Source: Arcanobacterium canis (GTDB taxonomy: Bacteria; Actinomycetota; Actinomycetes; Actinomycetales; Actinomycetaceae). Taken from it: DNA of 64,000 bases. Made by a program: the position numbers and the translations under genes. Shown piece by piece: positions 6,560 to 15,881 of this stretch (position 1 is the stretch's first letter; the number at the start of each line of letters is the position of its first letter). The stretch spans positions 620,001-684,000 of the forward strand of contig NZ_CP121208.1 in NCBI RefSeq assembly GCF_029625435.1, given 5' to 3'. The notes beneath the pieces were generated by a model, which made no database searches, was not told the DNA's origin, and saw nothing but the letters and a program-made list of their open reading frames with translations.

Positions 6560-9487
6560 ATGTCCACACACAAACCAGTGGTGGCATCGGCAGCGGCACT
6601 TGCCCTCGCACTCGGCACCGTTGTTGCAACGCAACCAGCTGCGGCGGCGCCGCTCAGTGGAGGCGGTTTGAATGATGTCATCCCAGCTGTCCGGCACTTC
6701 GATGCCGCACAAGGCGAACCATGGCGTCTGACGGAGGAAACAAAAATTGTTGCTCCTTCTGCACTCAAAGCCGACGCTGAGAAACTTGCGCTCGACCTTG
6801 CTGTCAAAGGAAAAATTCGCCCCGCCGTCGCCGTTGATGGTACAGCGGATAAAGACGACATCGTGTTGAAAGTCGATCCGAAACTCGATGTTCAGCAAAA
6901 TGACGGGTACACGATTGATTCAAAGAAAGACCTGCTTATCGTTACCGGAAAGTCGAACGACGGAGCTTTCTGGGGTCAGCAGACTGTTGTGCAATCGGTG
7001 GCAAGCGCTGGCGGTGTACAGGCAGGTAAAGTTCGTGACTGGGCCGACGTTTCAGAACGTTCGTTCCATCAGGATATGGCCCGCAAATACTACGATAAAA
7101 AATACATTATCAATCTCATCCATCAGATGAGCTACCGGAAGCTGAATGCGCTACAACTGCATTTCTCTGAGAATGAAGGCTTCCGACTTGAGTCAAAGAA
7201 ACATCCGGAGATTATGTCGAAGGATGGCGTTATTACTCAGGCAGAGTTGAAGGAGATTCTTGCTGAGGCTGCTAAGTATCATGTGGAGATTATTCCTGCA
7301 CTCGATATGCCGGGGCATATGCGCCAAGCGCTTTCAGCGCACCCAGAACTTCGTCTTCCAGGTAATAGCGATGAAGCTCGCAGGGGACTCGATTTTTCGA
7401 ACAAAAAGTCTGTCGAGTTTGTTGAGCAACTTATTGATGAATTTGCGCCGCTTTTCCCGGATACCAACAAGTGGCACCTTGGCGCTGACGAATATGTTCA
7501 TTTTGGAAAAGCTGAAGAGGACCCATTTAAGACTGCCGAACAGCGTTATCCAGACGTTACGAAACGAGTGCGTCAGAAACTAGGTGATGACAAGCTATTC
7601 GTGGATGGTTTTGTTGATTTCATTAATCACATGGCGAAACACCTGAAAAAGCATAATAAGACTGACGTGCGTGTGTGGAACGACGCATTTTATAGAACTG
7701 ATGTCAAGCAGACTGTTCCACTGGATAAGAATGTCACTGTTGACTATTGGACTCAGTGGCACTGGGGAATGGCGGATGTTCAAACATTTGCTGACAAAGG
7801 CTATAAAGTCATCAACTACAACGATGCGTACATGTACTGGGTTCTTAATTTAGAACCGCGTGCATACTGGCAACATCCAACGACAGAGAAGATTTTCGAA
7901 GGCTTCCATTCAGGACGATTCCCAGGAAAACCAAGAAACGGTGGACCGCAATCGTATCCGAAGGGGACAGATAATCCTCCGGTTGGGCAAAGTGTTGTCT
8001 ACCCCGAGTGGCTTCGTGGAGCCTCGTTCGCAATCTGGTCAGATACTCCAGATATGCTAACGCAGGACGAAATTGCGGATCAGACAAAGGGCCCCTACAC
8101 TGCGTTCGCAGACCGTGTGTGGTACTCCGGGGACTCCCGTTCAGTTGATGCGTTCAAGGCAGCTATGGCAGCCGTCGGCGATGCGCCGATTCTGCCCGCC
8201 AACCTTGACCAGCTCACAGTCAGCAGTGAGTCGGCTCTGACCGCTGATCCCGCCTCCGGCAGCAAGGTGAAGGCAGGTGCATCGGTTGCCTTCACCGGCG
8301 TCGTGAAGAACACATCGTCGGAAAGCCTACCGGTCAAAGCAAAGGTCGCCTCGACCAATATCGTCACGAAGGCTGGAAACGTTCCTGTCAGCATTCTCGA
8401 TAAAGATGGTTCGCCAGTTGTGACGAAGGGCAAGAACGTCGCTCTCGCTTCCGAAGGGGCAACGGCTACTGTGTCCTCAGTAGAGCCGCAAACGAACTTT
8501 GATGGTTCGAAGGCGATCGACGGTGACGGCGTATCGAACTCCTCGCGTTGGTCGTCAACCCCGAAGGTTGATAACCCCTGGATTGAGATCACTTTCAAGG
8601 AGCCAACTGACTTGGTGAAGCTCCGCCTCGGTTGGGAAGGCGCACATGCCACCAAGTACACGGTGGACTTCAGTCATCCCCAGGGTGAGCCAACCACCGA
8701 GACCTTCACTTTCGACGGCTCAAAGGGTAAAAGCGTTTCCTGGGCAGAACATGACGTGAACCAAAAGCAGGTGACCAAGATCAAGATCACGGGGCTTGAG
8801 CGTTCCCTGCCCGAATACGGTATCTCCTTATTCGAAGTTGAAGCCTACAGCCCCGGTGGTCCGCTTGCCGCTCCTGCAGCCGCACTTGACGCTTCCGGAA
8901 ATGTGACATGGGAAGGTACGCTTGAGCCGCAGCAGTCGGCAAAGTTTTCCTGGAATGGAAAGGTCTCTGACAGTGCTAAGGACAAGGCGAGCGCTGAACT
9001 GACAAGCATAGTTCGCTACCCTCTAAAGCCAGGCAAGCCATCGACGGCGAAGGCCGAACTGATTCTTGATACTCCGGCGGAAGCCCCGAAATCTGACGAA
9101 ACAACACCAGCTCCGGCTCCGACCGATAAGGACAAGGCCCCGGCTCCGGCGCCGACAACACCGGCTCCCAAAGAGACGAAGCCTAATCCTGAAAAGCCCA
9201 AGGTATCTGTGCCGTGGACTGAGCTCACCCCGGCAACGCCGGTCCCAGGCGCAGATGATAAAACAACCGGACAGAAGGGGGCAAAGTCAGATTCGCAGAC
9301 ATCTGAGAAGTCGAATAAAGATACGACGAGCAAAACAGGGACGAACACGAACGGTGATTCAGCTGCAAAGCAGAACGAGTCGGCCTCGCACCTGGTGCTC
9401 ACTGGAAGCTCTGGGGCAACAGCGGGTCTCGTCGCGATAGTTCTCGTCGGTGTCGGCTTAGCCCTCGCAGTACGCCGTCGTCACTGA
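6560..9487 (+). CDS. Wall-anchored GH20 beta-N-acetylhexosaminidase
   Basis: Encodes 975 residues; ATG at 6560 with GAGAGGA upstream. A signal peptide ends near AAAA (residues 28-31). Next come a GH20b-type N-terminal domain (about 50-160) and the TIM barrel (about 165-540). HLGADE supplies the paired catalytic Asp310-Glu311 of substrate-assisted catalysis (HxGxDE in relatives). An F5/8-type C carbohydrate-binding domain follows (about 626-765). The C-terminus is a Pro/Lys-rich wall-spanning tail, a VPWTEL motif at 884-889, LVLTG at 945-949, a hydrophobic helix and RRRH. LVLTG deviates from LPxTG but has the right architecture for a sortase substrate. It should release terminal GlcNAc or GalNAc from host or mucin glycans. 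The next gene is an anchored galactosidase that could act on the same glycans. Confidence 0.92.
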   Translation: MSTHKPVVASAAALALALGTVVATQPAAAAPLSGGGLNDVIPAVRHFDAAQGEPWRLTEETKIVAPSALKADAEKLALDLAVKGKIRPAVAVDGTADKDDIVLKVDPKLDVQQNDGYTIDSKKDLLIVTGKSNDGAFWGQQTVVQSVASAGGVQAGKVRDWADVSERSFHQDMARKYYDKKYIINLIHQMSYRKLNALQLHFSENEGFRLESKKHPEIMSKDGVITQAELKEILAEAAKYHVEIIPALDMPGHMRQALSAHPELRLPGNSDEARRGLDFSNKKSVEFVEQLIDEFAPLFPDTNKWHLGADEYVHFGKAEEDPFKTAEQRYPDVTKRVRQKLGDDKLFVDGFVDFINHMAKHLKKHNKTDVRVWNDAFYRTDVKQTVPLDKNVTVDYWTQWHWGMADVQTFADKGYKVINYNDAYMYWVLNLEPRAYWQHPTTEKIFEGFHSGRFPGKPRNGGPQSYPKGTDNPPVGQSVVYPEWLRGASFAIWSDTPDMLTQDEIADQTKGPYTAFADRVWYSGDSRSVDAFKAAMAAVGDAPILPANLDQLTVSSESALTADPASGSKVKAGASVAFTGVVKNTSSESLPVKAKVASTNIVTKAGNVPVSILDKDGSPVVTKGKNVALASEGATATVSSVEPQTNFDGSKAIDGDGVSNSSRWSSTPKVDNPWIEITFKEPTDLVKLRLGWEGAHATKYTVDFSHPQGEPTTETFTFDGSKGKSVSWAEHDVNQKQVTKIKITGLERSLPEYGISLFEVEAYSPGGPLAAPAAALDASGNVTWEGTLEPQQSAKFSWNGKVSDSAKDKASAELTSIVRYPLKPGKPSTAKAELILDTPAEAPKSDETTPAPAPTDKDKAPAPAPTTPAPKETKPNPEKPKVSVPWTELTPATPVPGADDKTTGQKGAKSDSQTSEKSNKDTTSKTGTNTNGDSAAKQNESASHLVLTGSSGATAGLVAIVLVGVGLALAVRRRH

Positions 9488-9528
9488 GATAACGCGAGCT
9501 GTGCTCGGGGCGGGTACAGCGTAGCAAC

Positions 9529-9571
9529 GTGGGTCGGAGGTGGAGGTGAGAATGTGCCACCTCCGACCCAC
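9529..9571 (+). terminator. Perfect 15-bp hairpin after the hexosaminidase gene
   Basis: Arms 9529-9543 and 9557-9571 (GTGGGTCGGAGGTGG and its complement) form a perfect stem with a 13-base loop and no T-run. A GTG inside the right arm opens the downstream frame but is not a plausible start. Confidence 0.6.
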
Positions 9572-9619
9572 ATCGCCCCACAAAATGTTCTATCTTTCAA
9601 TGGTGAAACGAGGAAACAT

Positions 9620-12600
9620 ATGCGTGACTCACGCACAACTTATTGGAGGCGAGGAGCAGTTGTGAGTACTTTGGCACTCACCCTGACGGCCTTCGGACCG
9701 TTACCTCATGCGGCAGCGGAGAATAACTACTCCACATTGACGACGTCTGATCAAATGGTATCGGCGCCAGAAGACCTCTATACCACTGCGCTCGATGCTC
9801 ATACCCGCGTGCATAACTTCAACGACGGCTGGAAGTTCAAGCTCGGCGCCAACGATGGCGCACAGTCAAAGAGCTTTTCGGACGCGAATTGGCGATCCAT
9901 CGATCTGCCTCACGATTACTCCATCGAACAAGACTTCACAAAGAGCGGCGAAGCTGAGAGCGGGTACTTGCCTGGAGGCGTGGGCTGGTACCGCAAGAAT
10001 CTGCCTCTCTCTGAGGACTTTGCAGGAAAGCGAATTAATCTTAATTTCGACGGTGTCTACATGGATGCCACCGTGTACGTCAACGGTAAGAAGGTAGCCA
10101 ATCACCCGTATGGTTACACGCCGTTCTCGGTGGATATCACGGATGATGTAGAAATCGGTGCCACTAATGTGATTGCCGTGAAGGTCAACCATGAAACGCC
10201 GTCGAGTCGTTGGTACTCAGGCTCAGGTATCTATCGCAATGTTGATCTCGTCGTGACGAATCCGGTTCACGTGGGTCACGACGGAGTGCGCGTGATTGCG
10301 CCGAATCTAAAATCGGGCGGCGACATTCCACTTGAAGTCACCGCTCGTCTTGAGAATGAATCGGCGAAGCCCGCGGTGGTGAAGGTCTCTCATGAGATCA
10401 CCACACTTGATGGCAAGAGCGTACTGGGCAAGAGCGAAGCGAAGACCGTCCAGCTCAAGGCTGGTGAGCGCCTCGATACCAAGGAGAAGTTCACGGCGAA
10501 AGGGGTGAAGCTGTGGGATCTTGAGACACCGACGCGCTATCGCGTCACCACCACAGTGGCCGACGCCGACGGCGTGGTTCTCGATAAGACCTCCGTGACG
10601 ACGGGTTTTAGAACCACAGCTTTTGACCCGAATACGGGTTTCTCTCTCAACGGAAAGAAGATGAAGCTCAAGGGCGTCTCGATGCATCACGATCAGGGCG
10701 CTCTCGGTGCGCGTGCTTATCGTGCGGCCATCGCTCGCCAGATTCGTATCTTGAAGGAGATGGGTGTCAATGCGATTCGCGTGACACATAATCCTGCGTC
10801 GCGTGATCTTATTGAACTCGCCGACGAGATGGGTGTGCTGATTGTTGAGGAGAGTTTCGACGGGTTCCAGTACCCCAAGAATGGAAATTACAACGATTAC
10901 TCGCGGTTTTTTAATGCAAAAGTCGGGGAGAACTCGGCCCTCGAAAACGTGCCTGCGGGAAGTACATGGGCACGGTTTGATATTGAATCGATGATTCACC
11001 GTTCGATGAATTCTCCTTCAGTGATCATGTGGTCCATCGGCAATGAAATCGGTGAAGGAACTGGCTCATACACGGACATGGGCCACTACACTCAATCCCA
11101 AGCGAACCTCATTCAATGGGCTCAAGCGGCGGATCCGACTCGTCCGGTGACGCGTGGTGATAACCAAATCAAAGATGGTTCACACTCCGGCGAGAAACTG
11201 ATGGATGAACTGGCGAAGGCAGGCGGAATTGCCGGATTGAATTATTCTGCCGGTGCTAAGTACGACGATATCCATCACCGTTACCCAACCTGGGCAATCT
11301 ACGGTTCCGAAACTGCTTCGTCAGTCAACAGCCGAGGTGTCTATAACCGCACTGAAGATTCAAAGCAAACGAGCGACAAACTCTTGACCTCTTATGACAA
11401 GTCGAAGGTCAATTGGGGAGCATATGCGTCTCAGGCATGGTTCGATGTGGTGACCCGCGACCATGTGGCCGGTGAGTTTGTGTGGACTGGTTTTGATTAC
11501 ATCGGTGAACCGACACACTGGAACGGAATCGATCGCTATCACCCAGATCAACAAGGGGCCTGGCCGGCGCCAAAGAATTCCTACTTTGGAATCGTGGATA
11601 CGGCAGGTTTCCCCAAAGACTCTTACTACCTCTACCAAAGCCAATGGAATGACAAGGCAAAGACAGTCCATATTCTCCCGGCGTGGAACGGCGATGTACT
11701 CAACAAGAAGCCAGGGGAGAAGGTAAAGGTCGATGTATATTCAAATGCAGCTGCTGTCGAGCTCTACCTCACTCCTGCCAAGGGCGGGGAAAAGAAAAAG
11801 GTAGGCGAGAAGCAAATCTTTGAAACGAAGAAAACGCCTGCAAACTACACTTACCAGTTGGTGAAGGGGAAGCCTGAACAGCACGAGAGCTTGTACATGA
11901 CGTGGGAAGTCCCGTTCGAAGAGGGCAAGCTTGAGGCGGTCGGCTACGATGCGAACGGCCAAAAGCTCGAGAAGACTCTTGGTCGCAATGTCGTTGAAAC
12001 AGCAGGCAAACCAGCAAAGCTCGATGTTCACGTTGACCGAAAAGAAATCGCCGCCAACGGGTCAGATCTGGCTTACGTTGAGGTAACGGTGACCGATGAC
12101 AAGGGTGTACCTGTACCGTCCGCAAATGATTTGGTGACCTTCGAGGTTACCGGTGATGGTGTGTTCATGGGATCGGATAACGGTGAACAGGCTGATCACA
12201 CTCGCTATGATTCGAAGTCGCGTAAGGCATTCGCAGGTAAGGTGCTCGGCATCGTGAAGTCAACCAAGAAGGCTGGCTCATTCACCGTGAAAGCCACAGC
12301 TGCGACTCTTGCTACTGGATCGGCCACAGTGACGACGAAGGCGACTGGGGTAGCTGAGTCGGACAAAAAAGCAGTTGACCACTACAAGTTCCCTCGGACT
12401 GTCTACGTCAAGGCTGGCAACAAGCCACTCCTGCCGGCAACGATCGATGCATACAATGCGGCGGGGAAAGCAATGTCATCCAAGGTGACATGGGGTGAGA
12501 TTCCGCCGGCGAAGTACGCTAAGGCAGGCAATTTTACTGTCGCAGGAAAAACTGATGCTGGTGACACTGTCAGCATCTACGTTGTCGTGATCGACGGCGT

Positions 12601-14035
12601 CGGCGCTGTGCTGAGCTACTCGGAGACGACGCCGGTGGGCACACCCGTCGTGTTGCCTGAACAACGTCCGGTCGTGATGCCTGACGGTAAGATCCTCGAC
12701 ACCACCCTCCCTGTGACGTGGGAAAAGCCAGAAGCTACGAAGTGGAATACACCGGGCACGGTCACCGTGAAGGGATCGGCTGAGATTTTCGGCAAGAAGT
12801 ATCCTGTCACCGCAACAATCCGTGTTCAGGAAGCCTCGACAAAGATCGGTCAGAATACTGCTGGTGCAGCCCGACTGAGCCAGTCCATCACTGAGAAAGC
12901 TGATCAAACAGATACCCTTGAAGCTATTAACGATGGAAAGACTGAAGTTCCACCGATTAGCGACGGTCCGAATCCGAATGTATGGACGAATTACAACTAC
13001 ACCCAGAATAAGAATATTGACGAAGCGGACATTGTATTTACGTACGATACCCAGCAACAGTTTGGCGAATTCGAGGTGTGGTTCTACAAGGATCAGTGGT
13101 CGGCTCGATACCCGAAGGCGGGGACAACACAGTTCTTTGTACGAAATGCGCAGGGCGATGAGTGGACGAAGGTAGATACTGAGGAATCCATTGGTGTAGA
13201 GAAAGGCAATGTCATTTCCTACACCTATAAGTTGAAGAAAGCTGTCCAAGGAACCTTCGTTAAGCTTCATGTAGTGAACAACCCCGATGTTAAGACTGGC
13301 AAGACGCAAAATGGCAAAGAAGTTAAGCCAGTAACCGGTATCTCGGAAGTTCTGCTCAAGGGCGTCGAGAAGTCGTTCCCGAAGAATTCCACCGTAGCGC
13401 TGGACAAGGTCACGCTCAACGGAAAGGCTCTACCGGCCGAAGCGTTGAAGGCGTGGAAGTTCGAATCCTCGGAGGCTGGCGCGAAGAGTTTGGACGCAAC
13501 TGCTCCAGACAACGCAGCCGTGACGATCCTGCCACAGTACAAGGCTGTTTCGCGCGTTATCGTCGAGGCCGAAGATCATAGCGCTCAGAAGGTCTTCGAA
13601 ATTACCTTCGCGGGTACACCTCAAACTGAAGAGCCTGGGGCGGTTCCAGCACCGGATCCGAATCCGACTGTTCCAGCCCCTCAGCCAGAGCCGACTACGC
13701 CGTCGATTCCAACGGATACAGTGACGCCCCCGGCTGAAAATCCGCAGCCGATAACCCCGTCAGACAAGCAGACTGCGCCAACCCAGCCAGATCCGACGGT
13801 GTCGGAGAAGTCAAGCGTTGCGTGGACGGAGCTGACCGCGGCATTGAAGGACTCCATGGGGAAGGAAACCCCGTCAACACCGGCGCGAACAGAACAGTCA
13901 AAGAATTCTGGCGCTCCAGCAACGTCGTCTAGCCTGGTTCTGACTGGTGCAACGGTGATGGGACTTGGTATTGCCGCCGTGATTCTTGCTGGCGCAGGAA
14001 CAATTTTGCTTGCGCGGAAGAACAAGCGCTCGTAA
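9620..14035 (+). CDS. Wall-anchored GH2 beta-galactosidase with Ig-like repeats
   Basis: Encodes 1471 residues from the ATG at 9620, which follows CGAGGAAAC and begins a clear signal peptide (RRGAVVSTLALTLTAF). An earlier in-frame GTG at 9554 sits inside the upstream terminator and is rejected. Domains: GH2 sugar-binding (about 60-230), Ig-like (235-330) and TIM barrel (335-640). Glu476 in WSIGNE is the acid/base and Glu564 in YGSETAS the nucleophile. Several bacterial Ig/invasin-type domains and a carbohydrate-binding-like region follow to about 1320. The tail is Pro/Thr-rich with VAWTEL (1400-1405), LVLTG at 1439-1443, a membrane helix and RKNKRS. The layout resembles surface BgaA of Streptococcus pneumoniae. 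It would expose inner sugars for the neighbouring hexosaminidase. Confidence 0.9.
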   Translation: MRDSRTTYWRRGAVVSTLALTLTAFGPLPHAAAENNYSTLTTSDQMVSAPEDLYTTALDAHTRVHNFNDGWKFKLGANDGAQSKSFSDANWRSIDLPHDYSIEQDFTKSGEAESGYLPGGVGWYRKNLPLSEDFAGKRINLNFDGVYMDATVYVNGKKVANHPYGYTPFSVDITDDVEIGATNVIAVKVNHETPSSRWYSGSGIYRNVDLVVTNPVHVGHDGVRVIAPNLKSGGDIPLEVTARLENESAKPAVVKVSHEITTLDGKSVLGKSEAKTVQLKAGERLDTKEKFTAKGVKLWDLETPTRYRVTTTVADADGVVLDKTSVTTGFRTTAFDPNTGFSLNGKKMKLKGVSMHHDQGALGARAYRAAIARQIRILKEMGVNAIRVTHNPASRDLIELADEMGVLIVEESFDGFQYPKNGNYNDYSRFFNAKVGENSALENVPAGSTWARFDIESMIHRSMNSPSVIMWSIGNEIGEGTGSYTDMGHYTQSQANLIQWAQAADPTRPVTRGDNQIKDGSHSGEKLMDELAKAGGIAGLNYSAGAKYDDIHHRYPTWAIYGSETASSVNSRGVYNRTEDSKQTSDKLLTSYDKSKVNWGAYASQAWFDVVTRDHVAGEFVWTGFDYIGEPTHWNGIDRYHPDQQGAWPAPKNSYFGIVDTAGFPKDSYYLYQSQWNDKAKTVHILPAWNGDVLNKKPGEKVKVDVYSNAAAVELYLTPAKGGEKKKVGEKQIFETKKTPANYTYQLVKGKPEQHESLYMTWEVPFEEGKLEAVGYDANGQKLEKTLGRNVVETAGKPAKLDVHVDRKEIAANGSDLAYVEVTVTDDKGVPVPSANDLVTFEVTGDGVFMGSDNGEQADHTRYDSKSRKAFAGKVLGIVKSTKKAGSFTVKATAATLATGSATVTTKATGVAESDKKAVDHYKFPRTVYVKAGNKPLLPATIDAYNAAGKAMSSKVTWGEIPPAKYAKAGNFTVAGKTDAGDTVSIYVVVIDGVGAVLSYSETTPVGTPVVLPEQRPVVMPDGKILDTTLPVTWEKPEATKWNTPGTVTVKGSAEIFGKKYPVTATIRVQEASTKIGQNTAGAARLSQSITEKADQTDTLEAINDGKTEVPPISDGPNPNVWTNYNYTQNKNIDEADIVFTYDTQQQFGEFEVWFYKDQWSARYPKAGTTQFFVRNAQGDEWTKVDTEESIGVEKGNVISYTYKLKKAVQGTFVKLHVVNNPDVKTGKTQNGKEVKPVTGISEVLLKGVEKSFPKNSTVALDKVTLNGKALPAEALKAWKFESSEAGAKSLDATAPDNAAVTILPQYKAVSRVIVEAEDHSAQKVFEITFAGTPQTEEPGAVPAPDPNPTVPAPQPEPTTPSIPTDTVTPPAENPQPITPSDKQTAPTQPDPTVSEKSSVAWTELTAALKDSMGKETPSTPARTEQSKNSGAPATSSSLVLTGATVMGLGIAAVILAGAGTILLARKNKRS

Positions 14036-14045
14036 CGTGTTGCGC

Positions 14046-14093
14046 AAAAAGGAAGTGTTTGGCGATGGTTTCATCGCCAAACACTTCCTTTTT
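14046..14093 (+). terminator. Strong rho-independent terminator after the GH2 gene
   Basis: A roughly 22-bp stem with a four-base loop, AAAAAGGAAGTGTTTGGCGA pairing with its complement, ends in TTTTT. The A-run on the other side makes it usable from both strands. Confidence 0.85.
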
Positions 14094-14183
14094 GTGTACC
14101 CCAGCTGCAGAACCGCCGCTGCGTAGAGCACTCGCATTCCATCTGCTTGTCCACGGAGTTCCGGTGCCTGGGGGAGGGAGAGA

Positions 14184-14219
14184 AAAAACGAGGGCGAATG
14201 GGAACCCCATTCGCCCTCG
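14184..14219 (-). terminator. Rho-independent terminator of the L31 gene
   Basis: On the minus strand, CGAGGGCGAATGGG (14219-14206) pairs with 14202-14189 around a three-base loop and is followed by TTTTTT. It lies 20 bases beyond the rpmE2 stop codon. Confidence 0.88.
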
Positions 14220-14238
14220 CAACGTAAAAGCTGCTACC

Positions 14239-14490
14239 TCACTTGGTGCGCTTGCCGTAACGGCGGTTAAACTTCTCAACCTGGCCTGCGGTGTCGAGGA
14301 TGCGGCGCTGGCCCGTGAAGAACGGGTGAGACTTATCCGAAACTTCGATATCAATCACCGGGTAGGTGTTGCCGTCTTCCCACTCGATTGTCTGGTCAGA
14401 CGTACGGGTGGAACGGGTCAGGAACGTGTAGTCCACCGAGCGATCGCGGAACACCACGGGGTGGTAATCGGGGTGAATGCCCTTCTTCAT
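14239..14490 (-). CDS. rpmE2: 50S ribosomal protein L31 type B
   Basis: Encodes 83 residues; ATG at 14490 preceded by GAGGAGG. An upstream in-frame start would add 14 residues unlike the family and is rejected. [16 protein letters not shown] is the canonical type B N-terminus, and the protein has no CxxC pair, so it is the zinc-free paralogue of L31. In many bacteria this form replaces zinc-containing L31 in zinc shortage and is repressed by Zur. A weak Zur-like sequence is present upstream (14535-14550). It has its own terminator and is monocistronic. Confidence 0.95.
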   Translation of the reverse strand: MKKGIHPDYHPVVFRDRSVDYTFLTRSTRTSDQTIEWEDGNTYPVIDIEVSDKSHPFFTGQRRILDTAGQVEKFNRRYGKRTK

Positions 14491-14601
14491 TTTATCCTCC
14501 TCATAAAAATAGAACCTGAGCCAGACTACCATCTTCGATAACTGTTCTCACAGTCCTTTCCTTCTTTTGGAAGGGTAAACACGTCACATTTATTTCCAGG
14601 G

Positions 14602-14607
14602 TACTCT
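14602..14607 (+). promoter_or_regulatory. -10 box TACTCT of the M20 amidohydrolase gene (leaderless)
   Basis: Six bases separate the box from the ATG at 14614, which would place the transcription start on the start codon. No Shine-Dalgarno sequence is present. Confidence 0.5.
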
Positions 14608-14613
14608 TGACAC

Positions 14614-15855
14614 ATGGAATTTGAAGCGATCACACAGGCTGTTGCCTCGCGCCTGCCCTCACTTGAGGCGATGTACCTCGATTTTCACCAGCATCCAGAG
14701 CTTTCGATGCTCGAAGAGCGCACGCGAACAATTATTTCCTCGCGGCTAGAGGAACTTGGATACACAGTTCGGGAAATCGGCGGGGGAGTAGTGGGCATTT
14801 TGACTCACGGAACTGGGCCGACGGTATTGTTCCGTGCCGATATTGATGGTCTGCCTGTTCGCGAAGCTCCCGACACTCCTTACGCGTCAGTTGCGATGCA
14901 AGTGAATCGCGACGGCGAGACTGTGCCAGTAATGCACGCATGTGGACATGATTTTCATATCACGGCCGGTCTTGGCGCTGCAGAATTCTTCGCAACCCAC
15001 AAAGATCTTTGGTTCGGAACATACGTGGCGCTTTTCCAGCCGGGTGAAGAAAGCGGTGAAGGCGCTAAGTCGATGGTCACCAATGGATTGGTTGAGCAAG
15101 TCAACGCGCTGACTGGAAACGGGAAAGTGGACGTTGCACTGGCACAACACGTGTTAACTGCACCAATTGCTGGACACGTGGCGACGGCGGCTGGACCAGT
15201 CTTTTCGGCTGCGGCGACATTGCGCGTTGTTCTCCAAGGGCGAGGCTCGCATGGTTCAATGCCTCACCTGGGAATTGACCCGATTTTGATGGCAGCCCAC
15301 GTCATTGCTCGTCTCAATGAAATTGTGTCCCGGGAGCTTACACCAGGTGAATTTGGCGTAGTCTCCGTTAACGCAATTCATGCGGGAGAGGCAGGAAATG
15401 TCATCCCCGATTCAGCTGAACTCCTCGTCAATATTCGTGCATATTCGGACGAAACGTATCACAAAGAAATCGCTGCGATCCGTCGTATCGTTGAGGCGGA
15501 AGCCGCCGCGAGTGGCGCACCAGCCCCGACGGTCGAAATCTTTGAAGATACGCCGGTGGTGACGAACGACGCCGATGTACGTCACAGAGTCCATGCCGCC
15601 CTCGCAGCAGTTCTGGGCAGTGAACGAGTTGAAGAACTCATTGCGTCAACAGCGTCAGAAGATTTTTCGATCATTGCTGATGCCTTCGATGCCCCATACT
15701 GCTACTGGGGACTTGGCGGCTTCGCAGATGAACACTCAGCTCAACCCAACCATTCACCCCACTTCATCCCCGATCTCCACCCGACCTTGGAAACTGGAGT
15801 GGCGGCTGCAGTTGCCGGAGCATTGGCCTACTTGGGCTCGTCAAACGAGCAGTAA
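14614..15855 (+). CDS. M20 family amidohydrolase (hippurate/N-acyl-amino acid hydrolase type)
   Basis: Encodes 413 residues from ATG 14614, with no ribosome binding site but a -10 box at leaderless spacing. HPELS near residue 29, the metal-site ACGHDFHIT near 110, PGEESGEGAK near 147 and SEDFS near 349 match the M20D branch (HipO, AbgA, N-acetyl-L,L-diaminopimelate deacetylase relatives). The enzyme removes an acyl or benzoyl group from an amino acid with two metal ions bound by Cys/His/Glu. It is cytoplasmic and the natural substrate is unknown. It stands alone between divergent rpmE2 and convergent licT. Confidence 0.9.
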   Translation: MEFEAITQAVASRLPSLEAMYLDFHQHPELSMLEERTRTIISSRLEELGYTVREIGGGVVGILTHGTGPTVLFRADIDGLPVREAPDTPYASVAMQVNRDGETVPVMHACGHDFHITAGLGAAEFFATHKDLWFGTYVALFQPGEESGEGAKSMVTNGLVEQVNALTGNGKVDVALAQHVLTAPIAGHVATAAGPVFSAAATLRVVLQGRGSHGSMPHLGIDPILMAAHVIARLNEIVSRELTPGEFGVVSVNAIHAGEAGNVIPDSAELLVNIRAYSDETYHKEIAAIRRIVEAEAAASGAPAPTVEIFEDTPVVTNDADVRHRVHAALAAVLGSERVEELIASTASEDFSIIADAFDAPYCYWGLGGFADEHSAQPNHSPHFIPDLHPTLETGVAAAVAGALAYLGSSNEQ

Positions 15856-15881
15856 TTGACCGCGTTGCGAGGTCTCGTTTT

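Noticed and set aside
8095-8661. 188-codon minus-strand frame within the hexosaminidase gene
   Set aside because: Antisense to the F5/8-type domain and with no features of its own.
9554-9619. Upstream GTG start that would lengthen the GH2 protein by 22 residues
   Set aside because: The codon lies in the right arm of the upstream hairpin and the added residues would precede an otherwise good signal peptide.
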